NCBI RefSeq assembly: GCF_000377765.1
Contig: NZ_KB898666.1
Location: 186,001 to 250,000 of the forward strand
Length of the DNA stretch: 64,000 nucleotides
Source of the DNA: Gracilibacillus lacisalsi DSM 19029
Lineage (GTDB): Bacteria > Bacillota > Bacilli > Bacillales > Amphibacillaceae
Direction: 5' to 3'
Shown: in pieces, positions 9,220-17,267 of the stretch
How positions within the stretch are numbered: position 1 is the stretch's first letter
Layout: every line of letters begins with the position of its first letter
Notes under the pieces: model-generated
The model's input: only the letters and a program-made list of their open reading frames with translations
What the model was told of the DNA's origin: nothing
Database searches by the model: none
Program-made: the position numbers and the translations under genes

Positions 9220-9255
9220 ATAGACAACCCTCTACATAGAAAGGGGGTGTGGAAT

Positions 9256-9381
9256 ATGGAAGTGGTGCTAACTATTATTGGGTTAGCTGTTGGTATCATG
9301 GTTGCTTGTATCAATTTAGTAACGGCGATCATGAACTTTAAAAGGCATAAGAAAAAGGATCACCGCTCTGCCAAGCGATGA
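9256..9381 (+). CDS. Small hydrophobic holin-like peptide, probable type I toxin
   Basis: The 41-residue peptide begins MEVVLTIIGLAVGIM. It has a single membrane segment at about residues 3-27 and a strongly basic tail ending KKKDHRSAKR. This layout is that of TxpA/BsrG-type and holin-like toxic peptides of Firmicutes. An unusually strong AAGGGGGTG binding site lies 6-8 nt before the ATG. An antisense transcription unit overlaps its 3' end, as in txpA/ratA and bsrG/SR4. I see no close known sequence match, so the assignment rests on architecture and on the antisense unit. Confidence 0.65.
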   Translation: MEVVLTIIGLAVGIMVACINLVTAIMNFKRHKKKDHRSAKR

Positions 9382-9437
9382 TCCGAGTAAAAGCCACACG
9401 AGTGTGAGGATTATTCCTCGCACTCACTCCATATTCT
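9349..9437 (-). ncRNA. Predicted antisense RNA antitoxin
   Basis: A minus-strand promoter (9444-9473) would start an RNA near 9437. Its 5' stem-loop is GAGTGCGAGGA/TCCTCACACTC (9400-9425, one mismatch). It would end at a textbook terminator: GGATCA-CGCT pairs with AGCG-TGATCC (9357-9384), followed by TTTTTCTT. The roughly 89-nt RNA is complementary to the last 11 codons and the 3' untranslated part of the toxin mRNA. No expression evidence is available to me. Confidence 0.55.
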
Positions 9438-9443
9438 ACTTTC

Positions 9444-9473
9444 ATTATACAAGAAATATGTATGATATGTAAA
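9444..9473 (-). promoter_or_regulatory. Strong sigma-A promoter for the antisense RNA
   Basis: On the minus strand, TTTACA (9473-9468) and a perfect TATAAT (9449-9444) are separated by 18 nt. It has no coding gene downstream and points into the toxin 3' end. Confidence 0.65.
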
Positions 9474-9796
9474 TGAATATTATTCACAATTTCCAGCTTT
9501 TATAATGCCGCTCCATATTCTTAACGGCCGCTTGTTCTATTTTTGCGAAGTTTGTCATATATGCAATGAATCGGTAACAATATGTCATAATATTCGTGTT
9601 CCCCAAACTTGTCAACAGCATTTTTCGATTATATTTTTCTATTTAAGCTATTTTTTTCCTGATGCCTTTTTAATAAAACGGCTTGATCAACTAATTCCTG
9701 TATCGCTTCTAACTAATGGTAAAATAATCCGTAAATATTACAAAAATTCCATGCTATGATGTAATCGTAAAACAAAGACAAGGAGTGGATCACTTT
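9474..9796. other. Long upstream region of the CAP-domain gene, no clear gene
   Basis: AT-rich stretch before the secreted CAP protein. I see no hairpin terminator and no repeat. A 34-codon minus-strand frame (9484-9588) ends in a plausible-looking peptide but has only a weak, distant binding site, so I do not call it. The promoter of the CAP gene is probably near GCTATGATG at about 9751-9759; the -35 is unclear. Confidence 0.4.
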
Positions 9797-10612
9797 ATGA
9801 TAAAGAAACTATCAATGACGCTTCTACTAATTGGAGCGCTAGTAATGACAGCAGGTTTTTCATCTAATTCAACATTGTATGCTAAGCAACATGTGCAAAG
9901 TAATAATTTTCAATATGTTTCAACAGAGAAATTCTCTGAATCTACTATACAAGAGTTAATAGAGAAATGCTTCGGTAATGCCGATGTTGAAGTAGAAAAA
10001 CAACCAGAGCAAAACGAGAATCAAAAAGAAGTGGAACAACCAGAAAAAGAGCAAACACCTGCTGAAGAGAAACCAGAAAAAGAACAACCAGAAAATAATA
10101 ACGAAAATGAAGCACCAGTAGAAGTACCGGTTGAGGAAGAAGAAACACAACAAGAAATACCTGCAAAAGAAGATAATGCTCAAGAAAATACAGAAGAGCA
10201 AGAACAAATAACAGAAAATAATCAAAATGCTGATATTAGCGAATTTGAACAAGAAGTTGTTGCATTAACAAATGAAGAGCGTCAAAAACAAGGATTACCT
10301 GCATTGGAAATCGATGCTGAGTTAAGCAAAGTAGCTAAACAAAAATCAGAAGACATGGCTACAAATGGTTACTTCAGCCATAACAGTCCGACTTACGGAT
10401 CTCCTTTTGATATGATCCAACAAGCAGGTATCGATTACCGCACTGCTGGTGAGAATATTGCTAAGGGTCAGCAAACACCAGAAGAAGTAGTAAATGCTTG
10501 GATGAATAGTGAAGGCCACAGAGCAAACATCTTAAATGAAAACTTCACTCATATCGGAGTTGGACATGTAGAACAAGGGAATCATTGGACACAACAATTT
10601 ATTGGTAAATAA
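9797..10612 (+). CDS. Secreted CAP/SCP-domain protein (YkwD type)
   Basis: Exported protein with a signal peptide (IKKLSMTLLLIGALVMTAG) and a weakly conserved segment. A Glu/Pro/Gln-rich low-complexity linker follows at roughly residues 65-140. The C-terminal CAP domain of about 115 residues starts at LTNEERQKQGLPAL and keeps the family pieces ATNGYFSHNSP, AGENIAKGQ, MNSEGHRANILN and HIGVGH, with the metal-site histidines. The ATG at 9797 is preferred over a GTG four codons upstream because AGGAG lies 10 nt before it. Related Bacillus proteins are YkwD and spore-coat SafA-associated CAP proteins; the function of bacterial CAP domains is largely unknown. Confidence 0.88.
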   Translation: MIKKLSMTLLLIGALVMTAGFSSNSTLYAKQHVQSNNFQYVSTEKFSESTIQELIEKCFGNADVEVEKQPEQNENQKEVEQPEKEQTPAEEKPEKEQPENNNENEAPVEVPVEEEETQQEIPAKEDNAQENTEEQEQITENNQNADISEFEQEVVALTNEERQKQGLPALEIDAELSKVAKQKSEDMATNGYFSHNSPTYGSPFDMIQQAGIDYRTAGENIAKGQQTPEEVVNAWMNSEGHRANILNENFTHIGVGHVEQGNHWTQQFIGK

Positions 10613-10640
10613 GTAACGGGGATCTTTTCCCGAATCTGCA

Positions 10641-10680
10641 AACACCTAGAGAATATGTATTTCTCTAGGTGTTCTTCTAT
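10641..10680 (+). terminator. Terminator between converging genes
   Basis: AACACCTAGAGAA (10641-10653) pairs perfectly with TTCTCTAGGTGTT (10661-10673), followed by CTTCTATTT. It can serve the CAP gene and, less well, the opposing membrane-protein gene. Confidence 0.75.
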
Positions 10681-11352
10681 TTAAGCTTTTCTCTTAAACA
10701 CATTCCCTAACAGATAGAAGCAAATACCGATTAGGATGAGCCAGTATAACTCGATTGTTATGGACGGTCCAAAAGATGGCATAAAGTAGAACAATGCCAG
10801 AAAAATACAAAATGGCAAAGTCCCAAAGACTATTCCCGTAACCAAGAGTTCAAAGACCTTTGATACATTTTTAAAACAAGTCCAACTAATATATCGGATA
10901 ACACCACAAACGACAAGAAATGCAATCCCTAATGATAATAGCGTATTAACAGACAAGGTTCCGATATAATACGTTTCATTCGATTCCAATTGGCCAAATC
11001 CATAAGAAAGAATTGAACTAACTAAACCATTAACAAATGTTGCTACACCTAGAAAATAAAACACCCCCATAAAAAAGAGCATGATTACTTTCTTCGTAAT
11101 GACTTGTGGCAATTCACCAACTATTTCATCTGCATACTGTTTTGGATCTGTACCAAACAACTCAGAAGCATCTTTCCCTTCATGTTGTAATATTAACAAA
11201 TGATCCAGCAGTTCCATTAATACCTCTTCCGTTTCAGCTTCTGACTTCTTATAAGACAGACGAACATACATCAGCATATCTTCATATATTTTCTTATTTT
11301 CTTTGTTCAGCAGCTTTCTTTTTTCATTATTCTCTGCAATTAAGCTTTGCAT
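10681..11352 (-). CDS. HAAS-domain membrane protein paired with a PadR regulator
   Basis: A 223-residue protein with an N-terminal soluble helical HAAS-type signalling domain to about residue 85 (EVLMELLDHLL, FGTDPKQYADEIVGELP) and four or five membrane segments after it. HAAS-domain proteins are typically encoded just after a PadR repressor, and the pair is thought to sense membrane or stress signals. The start ATG follows the PadR stop codon directly (TAAATG), with a GAGGAGG site inside the PadR gene, so translation is coupled. No specific function is established. Confidence 0.8.
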   Translation of the reverse strand: MQSLIAENNEKRKLLNKENKKIYEDMLMYVRLSYKKSEAETEEVLMELLDHLLILQHEGKDASELFGTDPKQYADEIVGELPQVITKKVIMLFFMGVFYFLGVATFVNGLVSSILSYGFGQLESNETYYIGTLSVNTLLSLGIAFLVVCGVIRYISWTCFKNVSKVFELLVTGIVFGTLPFCIFLALFYFMPSFGPSITIELYWLILIGICFYLLGNVFKRKA

Positions 11353-11679
11353 TTACACATCCTCCTCGTCTAATAATTGATCAACTGGTTTTTTTAGATA
11401 TTCCCAATTTTTTCGAAAAGTCTCTAATGACTCTTCTCCTGCGTCTGTCAATGTGTAATACTTACGATTGGGCCCACTAGGTGATTTTCTCATTTCTCCT
11501 TGAATGAGCTTTTCTTTTTGCAGCCGTAGTAATATGGGATAAATGGAACCTTCACTAACATCTAAACCCTGGTCTTGCAATTTCATGGCCAATTCATATC
11601 CATAAACGGTCTCCTTGGAAATAATAGCCAAAATACACCCTTCTAATATCCCTTTCAATAATTGACTTCTGATTGCCAT
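11353..11679 (-). CDS. PadR-family transcriptional regulator
   Basis: A 108-residue protein with the winged-helix PadR fold. Visible pieces are the recognition region ISKETVYGYELAMKL, the EGSIYPILLRLQKEKL helix and the PNRKYYTLTDAGEESL wing, followed by a short C-terminal helix. The ATG at 11679 is chosen since an AGGTGATG-type site precedes it and the usual N-terminus MAIRSQLLKGILEGC follows. It forms a coupled pair with the HAAS protein and probably controls its own promoter through the inverted repeat at 11724-11742. Confidence 0.9.
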   Translation of the reverse strand: MAIRSQLLKGILEGCILAIISKETVYGYELAMKLQDQGLDVSEGSIYPILLRLQKEKLIQGEMRKSPSGPNRKYYTLTDAGEESLETFRKNWEYLKKPVDQLLDEEDV

Positions 11680-11723
11680 CTCATCACCTACCTTGTATTG
11701 CAAGTTACTCAAGTTAAAAAAGA

Positions 11724-11742
11724 ACAAGATTCGGTATCTTGT
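11724..11742. promoter_or_regulatory. Inverted repeat, possible PadR operator
   Basis: ACAAGAT-TCGGT-ATCTTGT is a perfect 7-bp inverted repeat, 45 nt upstream of padR and downstream of AT-rich -10-like sequence (TATATT/TATAAT). Its position fits autoregulation, but the sequence is not the classic ATGT-N8-ACAT PadR site. Confidence 0.4.
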
Positions 11743-11785
11743 TATACAATATAGTTATATTATATATACCTTCCGTTTCTTTAGC

Positions 11786-11819
11786 AAGAAAAAACTCCTG
11801 AAAAGTATCTCAGGAGTTT
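11786..11819 (-). terminator. Terminator of the YtrA-type operon
   Basis: On the minus strand AAACTCCTGA pairs with TCAGGAGTTT, followed by TTTCTT. The upstream arm overlaps the stop codon of the ATPase gene. Confidence 0.8.
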
Positions 11820-12685
11820 GATGAAGGTTGTAAAATATATTCCAAGATCTCATGTAATTCTAGACGTTTAACTTGGTTAATCTCTATTTGCTGTTGTTGC
11901 AATTCTTTTTCTAATTCTACAAGTTGGTTGGTTACAATTTGAGTTGGGCTCTCTTCTATTTGCCATACCCTAATGTCATCTTTGAAATGATCCGGCAAAT
12001 CGGATAACCATAGTCTTGCCCAGCGATTTTGGAGCTCATCCTTTTCAAACATATCTTTGATCTCGCCATTATCTAACAAACAAATATAATCGCACAATTG
12101 CTTGACTTCCTCCTGCAAATGAGTAGCCATGACAATGGTGTGGTCACCATCCTCCATAAACTGTGATAAATCTTCGCGCATTCGTTGTTGGGATATCAAA
12201 TCTACACTAGCTGTTGGTTCATCTAATATTAAAAGCTCGGGATGATGCGCCATTGCTAAAACAAATTCCACTTTTTTCTTTGTCCCCATGGAACAATGAG
12301 CGAATTTCTCTTTCCGATTAATATTATACCGTTCAGTCAACAAAGTATAATATTGCTGATCCCAATTACGATACCAATGTCCAACAAGTTCAGCCAGTCC
12401 GTCAATCGTTAATTGTTTAAACGCCTCATATAATCCCCCGCCTGCAAATCCAATCCGCTCTTTCACTTGAACTTCATGTTGATTTATATCCATTCCTAGT
12501 ACTTGAATACTCCCATTGTCGGGGTTTCTTAATTTCATGATCGTCTGTAATAACGTACTTTTCCCTGATCCATTCGATCCTAGTAATCCAATAACCATAC
12601 CTTTCTCCACTTTTAGATCAAGTGGGCCCAGTTTAAAATTATTATATGTTTTTACTAATGATTGAATCTCAACTGCAAGGTTCAT
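11810..12685 (-). CDS. ABC transporter ATP-binding protein (YtrB-like)
   Basis: A 291-residue ATPase with Walker A (GLLGSNGSGKST), the signature region HCSMGTKKKVEFVLA, Walker B (LLILDEP) and the H-loop (VMATHLQEEV). The C-terminal extension of about 70 residues ends in a coiled-coil-like ELEKELQQQQIEINQ stretch. Length and pairing with a small GntR protein match YtrB of the Bacillus ytr operon, which responds to cell-wall-active peptides. The ATG overlaps the stop of the GntR gene (ATGA). Confidence 0.88.
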   Translation of the reverse strand: MNLAVEIQSLVKTYNNFKLGPLDLKVEKGMVIGLLGSNGSGKSTLLQTIMKLRNPDNGSIQVLGMDINQHEVQVKERIGFAGGGLYEAFKQLTIDGLAELVGHWYRNWDQQYYTLLTERYNINRKEKFAHCSMGTKKKVEFVLAMAHHPELLILDEPTASVDLISQQRMREDLSQFMEDGDHTIVMATHLQEEVKQLCDYICLLDNGEIKDMFEKDELQNRWARLWLSDLPDHFKDDIRVWQIEESPTQIVTNQLVELEKELQQQQIEINQVKRLELHEILEYILQPSSNS

Positions 12686-13083
12686 GAACGATCATCTCCT
12701 CTCTCAAGTTCATCAATTACTTTATCACATATTCCTCTTAGCTGTGTGAGTGAATAGCCCATCCATTTACTTTCTTCGATCGCTTTCTTCAATATGGAAT
12801 AGACAATCTCTTCTTTTATTTGATCCTGGGTATTCGACCCCAACGCCTTTACAAAAGTTCCTTTCCCTTGCAATGTTTCGATAAATCCTTTGTTCTCAAG
12901 ATCTTGATATGCTCTTCTGGTTGTAATAACACTACAAGATAAGTCATGTGATAAAGCCCGAATGGAAGGTAGTGCCGCACCTGCCTGCAGTTGCCCACTA
13001 ACAATTAGCCTTTTAATTTGTAGTTCAATTTGATAGTAAATAGGTTCTTTACTATCATCTGATACTACGATTGGTAGCTTCAT
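12682..13083 (-). CDS. GntR-family regulator of the YtrA subfamily
   Basis: At 133 residues it has only the N-terminal winged helix plus a short C-terminal tail, the YtrA layout. It opens with PIYYQIELQIKRLIVSGQL and carries the helix-turn-helix around LPSIRALSHDLSCSVITTRR. YtrA proteins repress their own transporter operons and release DNA when cell-wall synthesis is disturbed. Here the gene is third in a four-gene operon, between permease and ATPase, whereas in B. subtilis ytrA is first. The probable operator is the palindrome at 14391-14432. Confidence 0.9.
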   Translation of the reverse strand: MKLPIVVSDDSKEPIYYQIELQIKRLIVSGQLQAGAALPSIRALSHDLSCSVITTRRAYQDLENKGFIETLQGKGTFVKALGSNTQDQIKEEIVYSILKKAIEESKWMGYSLTQLRGICDKVIDELERGDDRS

Positions 13084-13100
13084 TCACACTCACCTTCCAT

Positions 13101-13877
13101 CTACAGATAATCTCTTTCCGAGAGTCTTTTATTTAATAACTTCGCCATTGTGATAACTCCCAATATACCACAGGTAAGGGAAACAATCACAGGAATTACA
13201 GGTGCTCTTGTCAGAAGTAAAATGGTCGTATTTACAATACTCGTATTCCAGACTTGATGGACAAGAAATAAAACAAGAATTAAACAAACCATCATGATAA
13301 ATGAATAAATGTATAACACTTTTCCATTTGTACCAGATTCAATATACGGATTTAAACTACCTATTACTAATGCATAACCAATCCAAAATAAAACGAAAGC
13401 TAGGAATTGATGATACTCAAGGTGAATGAAAATCGAATTTGGCACACTAATCGTTATCGTTAAATAGAACGCTGCCGAAAACAGTACAAATATAACGAGC
13501 ATAAATAATATTCGGCTTAGCGTTAGTACCTCCGTGGATACAGGTAAGGAACGATAAACGGCCAATCTTTTTCCAAATGGATCTTCTTTAATCGCTCGAA
13601 GACTTACATATGGTCCCCACATAAAAAGTGCTGACAAACATGGGGTAAACCCAAGGAAAATTGCATCAATAAGAATACTATCAATATAAACAGTATGACC
13701 TTCAAAAACTAGCCGACTACCATATATACCCGCATCTTCAAATAAATTAATGATATTTAAGTAAAAAGTTGGTGTAATAATTATTCCGATAAAAATCGTG
13801 AACAGCAAAGTCAAAATAATTCCAGGAATTTGCATCTTTAATTCTCTTTTCGCTATCCACCAAGAATTTTTCCACAT
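13101..13877 (-). CDS. ABC transporter permease-like membrane protein
   Basis: A 258-residue membrane protein with about six hydrophobic segments, the first at IPGIILTLLFTIFIGIII, and the ABC2-type motif region DPFGKRLAVYRSLPVS in the first third. It is the probable membrane partner of the YtrB-like ATPase in the same operon. The ATG at 13877 is preferred over the GTG at 13895 because AAAGGTGG lies 8 nt upstream. The transported compound is unknown. Confidence 0.75.
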   Translation of the reverse strand: MWKNSWWIAKRELKMQIPGIILTLLFTIFIGIIITPTFYLNIINLFEDAGIYGSRLVFEGHTVYIDSILIDAIFLGFTPCLSALFMWGPYVSLRAIKEDPFGKRLAVYRSLPVSTEVLTLSRILFMLVIFVLFSAAFYLTITISVPNSIFIHLEYHQFLAFVLFWIGYALVIGSLNPYIESGTNGKVLYIYSFIMMVCLILVLFLVHQVWNTSIVNTTILLLTRAPVIPVIVSLTCGILGVITMAKLLNKRLSERDYL

Positions 13878-13895
13878 CTTATATCCACCTTTCAC

Positions 13896-14378
13896 TTATT
13901 GCTCTTCGAAAAATCTTTCGATAAATGGATTCTCCACATTCATAAATTCAAACCCTAATGCTGCTAGTATCCCTAATAATAAACTCCAACCAACAATACT
14001 TATTGTCATCCATACTGTTACTTGTCTCTTGGTTCCTCCAAAAACTAAACTTAAAAACGCACTAAGATGACTGCCAATCAAGAATGGACCAATTAGGGTT
14101 AAACCTGGAAGTCCATACTTTTTCCAAATGTTTTCAGCTTTCGTAGCTTTTTTATTAGATTGTTGATTCTTCTTCTTACGCCACTGTTTTATTTTGTTAA
14201 TAAATAAAATAACAACATAAACAGTTAAAAGATTCCCTAATACAGCCAATATAAAGGTTGGAACAGGTGATAGTCCTGCCACTACCGCTATCGGTGTAAG
14301 ATAAACAGCTTCCACAAAAGGTATCGCTGCCAATAAGAAAACCAAAATATACGCCCAAATCAATTCCATGAATTCCAT
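13896..14378 (-). CDS. Small-multidrug-export-like membrane protein (COG2426 type)
   Basis: A 160-residue protein with four or so membrane segments and a central basic stretch (KIKQWRKKKNQQSNKK). The GPFLIGSHLSAFLSLVFG region near residue 97 is typical of the putative small multi-drug export family, whose activity is not well proven. GAGGTG precedes the ATG. It is the first gene of the operon with the YtrA-type regulator, so it is probably induced together with that transporter. Confidence 0.75.
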   Translation of the reverse strand: MEFMELIWAYILVFLLAAIPFVEAVYLTPIAVVAGLSPVPTFILAVLGNLLTVYVVILFINKIKQWRKKKNQQSNKKATKAENIWKKYGLPGLTLIGPFLIGSHLSAFLSLVFGGTKRQVTVWMTISIVGWSLLLGILAALGFEFMNVENPFIERFFEEQ

Positions 14379-14390
14379 TTTTTCACCTCA

Positions 14391-14432
14391 AATTGTTATA
14401 GTGTTTATATTAATATATACAGTATAACAATT
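14391..14432. promoter_or_regulatory. 42-bp near-perfect palindrome, probable YtrA-type operator
   Basis: The two 21-bp halves match as inverted repeats at 19 of 21 positions; only two base pairs are broken. The outer arms are AATTGTTATA and TATAACAATT. The palindrome ends 12 nt before the start codon of the first gene of the operon. A TTGACT -35 box (14447-14442, minus strand) stands just upstream, and a TATACT -10 candidate lies inside the upstream arm with a short 15-nt spacer. This is the place expected for the GntR/YtrA protein encoded in the same operon. Confidence 0.6.
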
Positions 14433-14561
14433 TTGATTTTTAGTCAAGGCCATTTTTAACTTATGAATTTACGTGTCAGGTATCCTTCTGATTATTTTCT
14501 ATTCATTTAGGATAAACTAGTATCCAAGTAATAAAATTACGATTACTTAAGGGGACTTTCT

Positions 14562-15014
14562 ATGATTAAAAACAATACTAACTATTTCAAACGCAATTTA
14601 TGGTCCGGCATCTTGTTTGGACTTGGCCTCGTTGCCTTTATAGATGAAACAATCTTTCACCAGCTATTAAACTGGCATCACTTTTATGATAAATCCACAA
14701 CGAAAATCGGCTTAATATCTGACGGTTTATTCCATGCTTTTAGCTGGTTTGCAACCATCGCTAGCTTATTTTGGTTTGCAGATTTGCGCCGGCGTAAGGA
14801 ATTAATGATTAGTAAATGGTGGGGTGGCGTTTTATTAGGTGGTGGGGCATTTCAATTATATGACGGGATTATCCAGCACAAACTGATGCGCATCCATCAA
14901 ATTAGATATGTAGACAACGTGATCATTTATGATCTAGTTTGGAACATTATTGCCCTTCTCATGATAGTAGTTGGTCTATTCATGATAAAAAAAAGAGGTG
15001 ATAAACATGCATGA
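14562..15014 (+). CDS. DUF2243 membrane protein
   Basis: A 150-residue protein with four membrane segments. The motif FIDETIFHQLLNWHHFYD (about residues 27-44) contains conserved His residues, and the IIQHKLMRIHQIRY segment is typical of the DUF2243 family. AAGGGGAC precedes the ATG. It overlaps the start of the CtaG-like gene by 8 nt. The same pairing is frequent in other bacteria, which suggests a shared role in cytochrome oxidase or copper handling; no direct function is known. Confidence 0.85.
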   Translation: MIKNNTNYFKRNLWSGILFGLGLVAFIDETIFHQLLNWHHFYDKSTTKIGLISDGLFHAFSWFATIASLFWFADLRRRKELMISKWWGGVLLGGGAFQLYDGIIQHKLMRIHQIRYVDNVIIYDLVWNIIALLMIVVGLFMIKKRGDKHA

Positions 15015-15804
15015 ACATAACCAGCATGAAATCGTTAGTATCCTTTCACCATTCATTTTACTTTTGCCTTTTATAACTGGGCTGATTATTTACTTTCTAG
15101 CAATCATCATATCTCACAAAAAACAAAGACCCTGGCCGATCTATCGGACATTATATTGGATGATTGGTATTAGTTTTGCCATGATTGCAGTTGTCGGTCC
15201 ATTAGCTGAACGTTCTCATGTCGATTTTTCCGCTCACATGCTGACCCACTTATTCCTTGGAATGTTTGCTCCTTTACTGATGGTTCTAGCAGCACCGATG
15301 ACACTGATTCTCCGAGCACTATCTATTCAACATGCCAAGCTGCTAACTGATTGGTTAAAAAGTAGGTTTATTCGATTCATCTCTGATCCTGCGATTGCTT
15401 CAATTCTTAATATTGGTGGATTATGGCTTTTATATACCACCAACCTATATGCAGCAATGCATGAGAGCTTAATATGGAATGTAATCATCCATCTTCACAT
15501 ATTTTTAGCCGGTTACCTATTTACCTTGTCGATGATCTATATTGAACCGACCCCACACCGTAAGAGTTATCTCTATCGTTCTATTATGATAGTACTCGCT
15601 TTAGCGGGTCATGGTATACTAGCTAAATATCTTTATGCAAACCCTCCCGTTACGGTATCCATCCATGAAGGAGAAATAGGAAGTATAATTATGTATTACG
15701 GAGGAGATCTAGTCGATATGATGATCATGATTATCCTTTGTTGGCAATGGTATAAAGAAACCCGCCCACGTATATCTGCAAAGGTGGGAGATCTACATAC
15801 ATAA
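15007..15804 (+). CDS. CtaG/YtaF-like cytochrome c oxidase assembly-type membrane protein
   Basis: A 265-residue protein with seven or so membrane segments and several conserved His residues inside them (SAHMLTHLFLGMFAPLL, HGILAKYLY, YYGGDLVDMMIM). It fits the caa3-type CtaG family, which in Bacillus is needed for an active caa3 oxidase. No oxidase subunit genes are in this window. The ATG at 15007 has GAGGTG 7 nt upstream; a GTG three codons earlier is less likely. It forms a coupled pair with the DUF2243 gene. Confidence 0.85.
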   Translation: MHEHNQHEIVSILSPFILLLPFITGLIIYFLAIIISHKKQRPWPIYRTLYWMIGISFAMIAVVGPLAERSHVDFSAHMLTHLFLGMFAPLLMVLAAPMTLILRALSIQHAKLLTDWLKSRFIRFISDPAIASILNIGGLWLLYTTNLYAAMHESLIWNVIIHLHIFLAGYLFTLSMIYIEPTPHRKSYLYRSIMIVLALAGHGILAKYLYANPPVTVSIHEGEIGSIIMYYGGDLVDMMIMIILCWQWYKETRPRISAKVGDLHT

Positions 15805-15808
15805 TAAA

Positions 15809-15859
15809 GCAAGCCGACTAAAGGTATGTGTTAACCTCGAGTCAGCTTGCTGTTTTTTG
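15809..15859 (+). terminator. Bidirectional terminator between ctaG-like and sugar symporter genes
   Basis: GCAAGCCGACT (15809-15819) pairs with AGTCAGCTTGC (15840-15850) with one mismatch. TGTTTTTTG follows on the plus strand and TTTATT on the minus strand, so it can end both converging genes. Confidence 0.8.
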
Positions 15860-15863
15860 TAAA

Positions 15864-17267
15864 CTACGCCATTTCTTCTTGTACTTTTTCTTCTTTCTCT
15901 ACTTGTTTTTTGGATTTCCATAGTTGACCAATTTCTTCTAGTGTTTTGTTCTTTGTTTCTGGAACGATTGTCATCACAAAGATGAAGCAGATAACGTTGA
16001 TAATAGCGAACATCCAGAAAGTGAACGAACTACCCATGTTGTTAATGAGTACTGGTGTAAATTGACCAATTGCCCAGTTTGCTCCCCATAAGAAGATGGT
16101 TGCGATCCCTACTGCTTTTGCACGTAAATGATTCGGGAAAATTTCTGGAATCATAATCCACGGAATAGGTCCCATCGACACACAGAAGGATGCGGTGAAA
16201 CCTGCAATTAAGATAATTAATAAGACGCCTGAACTTGCTGGTTCAAAGTAGAAGACACTTCCAATTAAGAGCATGAAAATTGCCATTAAACTAGAGCCAA
16301 TTGCCATCAATTTCTTTCTGCCAAGCTTATCTATTAAAAAGATCGCTAGTATTGTAAAGACAACTTGCACACTACCAATAATGCTTGTCGCTAAAAACTC
16401 TGTATTGTTTTCAAAACCGACACTACGGAAAATATCCGGACCATAGTAAGTTACTGCATTCATACCGATTACCTGGTTAAATAGTGCAAGGAAAATACCG
16501 ACACCCATTGCCATTCTTAATCCAGGTTTTACAAGTTCTTTTACAGAACTGCTTTGTTCCACTTCAATGGAAGCTTTGATCTCTTTTGCTTCTTTCTTGG
16601 CAACTTCATCACCATTAATTCGTTTTAAAATATGAAATGCTTCTTTGTCTTTTCCTTTTTGAATAAGATATCTTGGACTCTCTGGAATAAAGAATAATAG
16701 GAATAAGAAAATAATTCCTGGAATTGTTCCATATCCTAACATCCAGCGCCAGCCTAGTTCTAATCCCCATTCATGTGTACCACTATTTGCTACAAAGTAA
16801 TTAATGTAGAATGTGGCACAAATACCGAAGATCGTGAATAACTGATACAATGAGCCTAATCGTCCACGAATTGCTGGTGGAGCACATTCACTGATGTAGG
16901 TAACCGATAAAGCGGATGCGAAACCGATTCCAAGACCACCTAAAATTCGAGCTAGAACTAATGTTGTTACATCTATCGCAAAAGCTGAACCTAATGCTGA
17001 GATGATGAAAAAGATAGCAGACATCATCAATAACTTCTTACGTCCCCAACGGTCACTTAAAAATCCGGACAATGCAACCCCTGTGACACCACCAACCATG
17101 ACACATGAGATAACCCAACCTTCCATCGCTGGACTTAAATTATATATTTCCTGCAAATATCCGATTGCACCGGAAATAACAGCGGTATCAAAACCGTATA
17201 AAAGACCTGCCATACCAGCAGATGCTGCAATTAAAATAACATACCAAAGTGAATGTTTCTTTTCCAT
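15864..17267 (-). CDS. Sugar:H+ symporter of the MFS sugar-porter family
   Basis: A 467-residue transporter with twelve membrane segments and the sugar-porter signatures: GFLSDRWGRKKLL after segment 2, the PESPRYL motif at the end of segment 6, the segment 7 motif QVIGMNAVTYYGP, LIDKLGRKKL, and VPETKNKTLEEI at the end of segment 12. Close relatives carry xylose, arabinose, galactose or inositol (XylE, AraE, IolT, CsbC types). GGGGGA precedes the ATG. It stands next to the glycoside locus at 17.5-34 kb and may import the released monosaccharides, but it is a separate transcription unit. Confidence 0.9.
   Translation of the reverse strand: MEKKHSLWYVILIAASAGMAGLLYGFDTAVISGAIGYLQEIYNLSPAMEGWVISCVMVGGVTGVALSGFLSDRWGRKKLLMMSAIFFIISALGSAFAIDVTTLVLARILGGLGIGFASALSVTYISECAPPAIRGRLGSLYQLFTIFGICATFYINYFVANSGTHEWGLELGWRWMLGYGTIPGIIFLFLLFFIPESPRYLIQKGKDKEAFHILKRINGDEVAKKEAKEIKASIEVEQSSSVKELVKPGLRMAMGVGIFLALFNQVIGMNAVTYYGPDIFRSVGFENNTEFLATSIIGSVQVVFTILAIFLIDKLGRKKLMAIGSSLMAIFMLLIGSVFYFEPASSGVLLIILIAGFTASFCVSMGPIPWIMIPEIFPNHLRAKAVGIATIFLWGANWAIGQFTPVLINNMGSSFTFWMFAIINVICFIFVMTIVPETKNKTLEEIGQLWKSKKQVEKEEKVQEEMA

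Noticed and set aside
9484-9588. 34-codon minus-strand frame ending in MTNFAKIEQAAVKN-type sequence
   Set aside because: Composition is plausible but the start has only a weak GGGGAA at long spacing, and no conserved family comes to mind; too little support to call a gene.
9945-10252. Long minus-strand frames opposite the CAP-domain gene
   Set aside because: They mirror the Glu/Gln/Pro-rich linker of the CAP protein and give Leu/Phe-rich nonsense with no ribosome binding sites.
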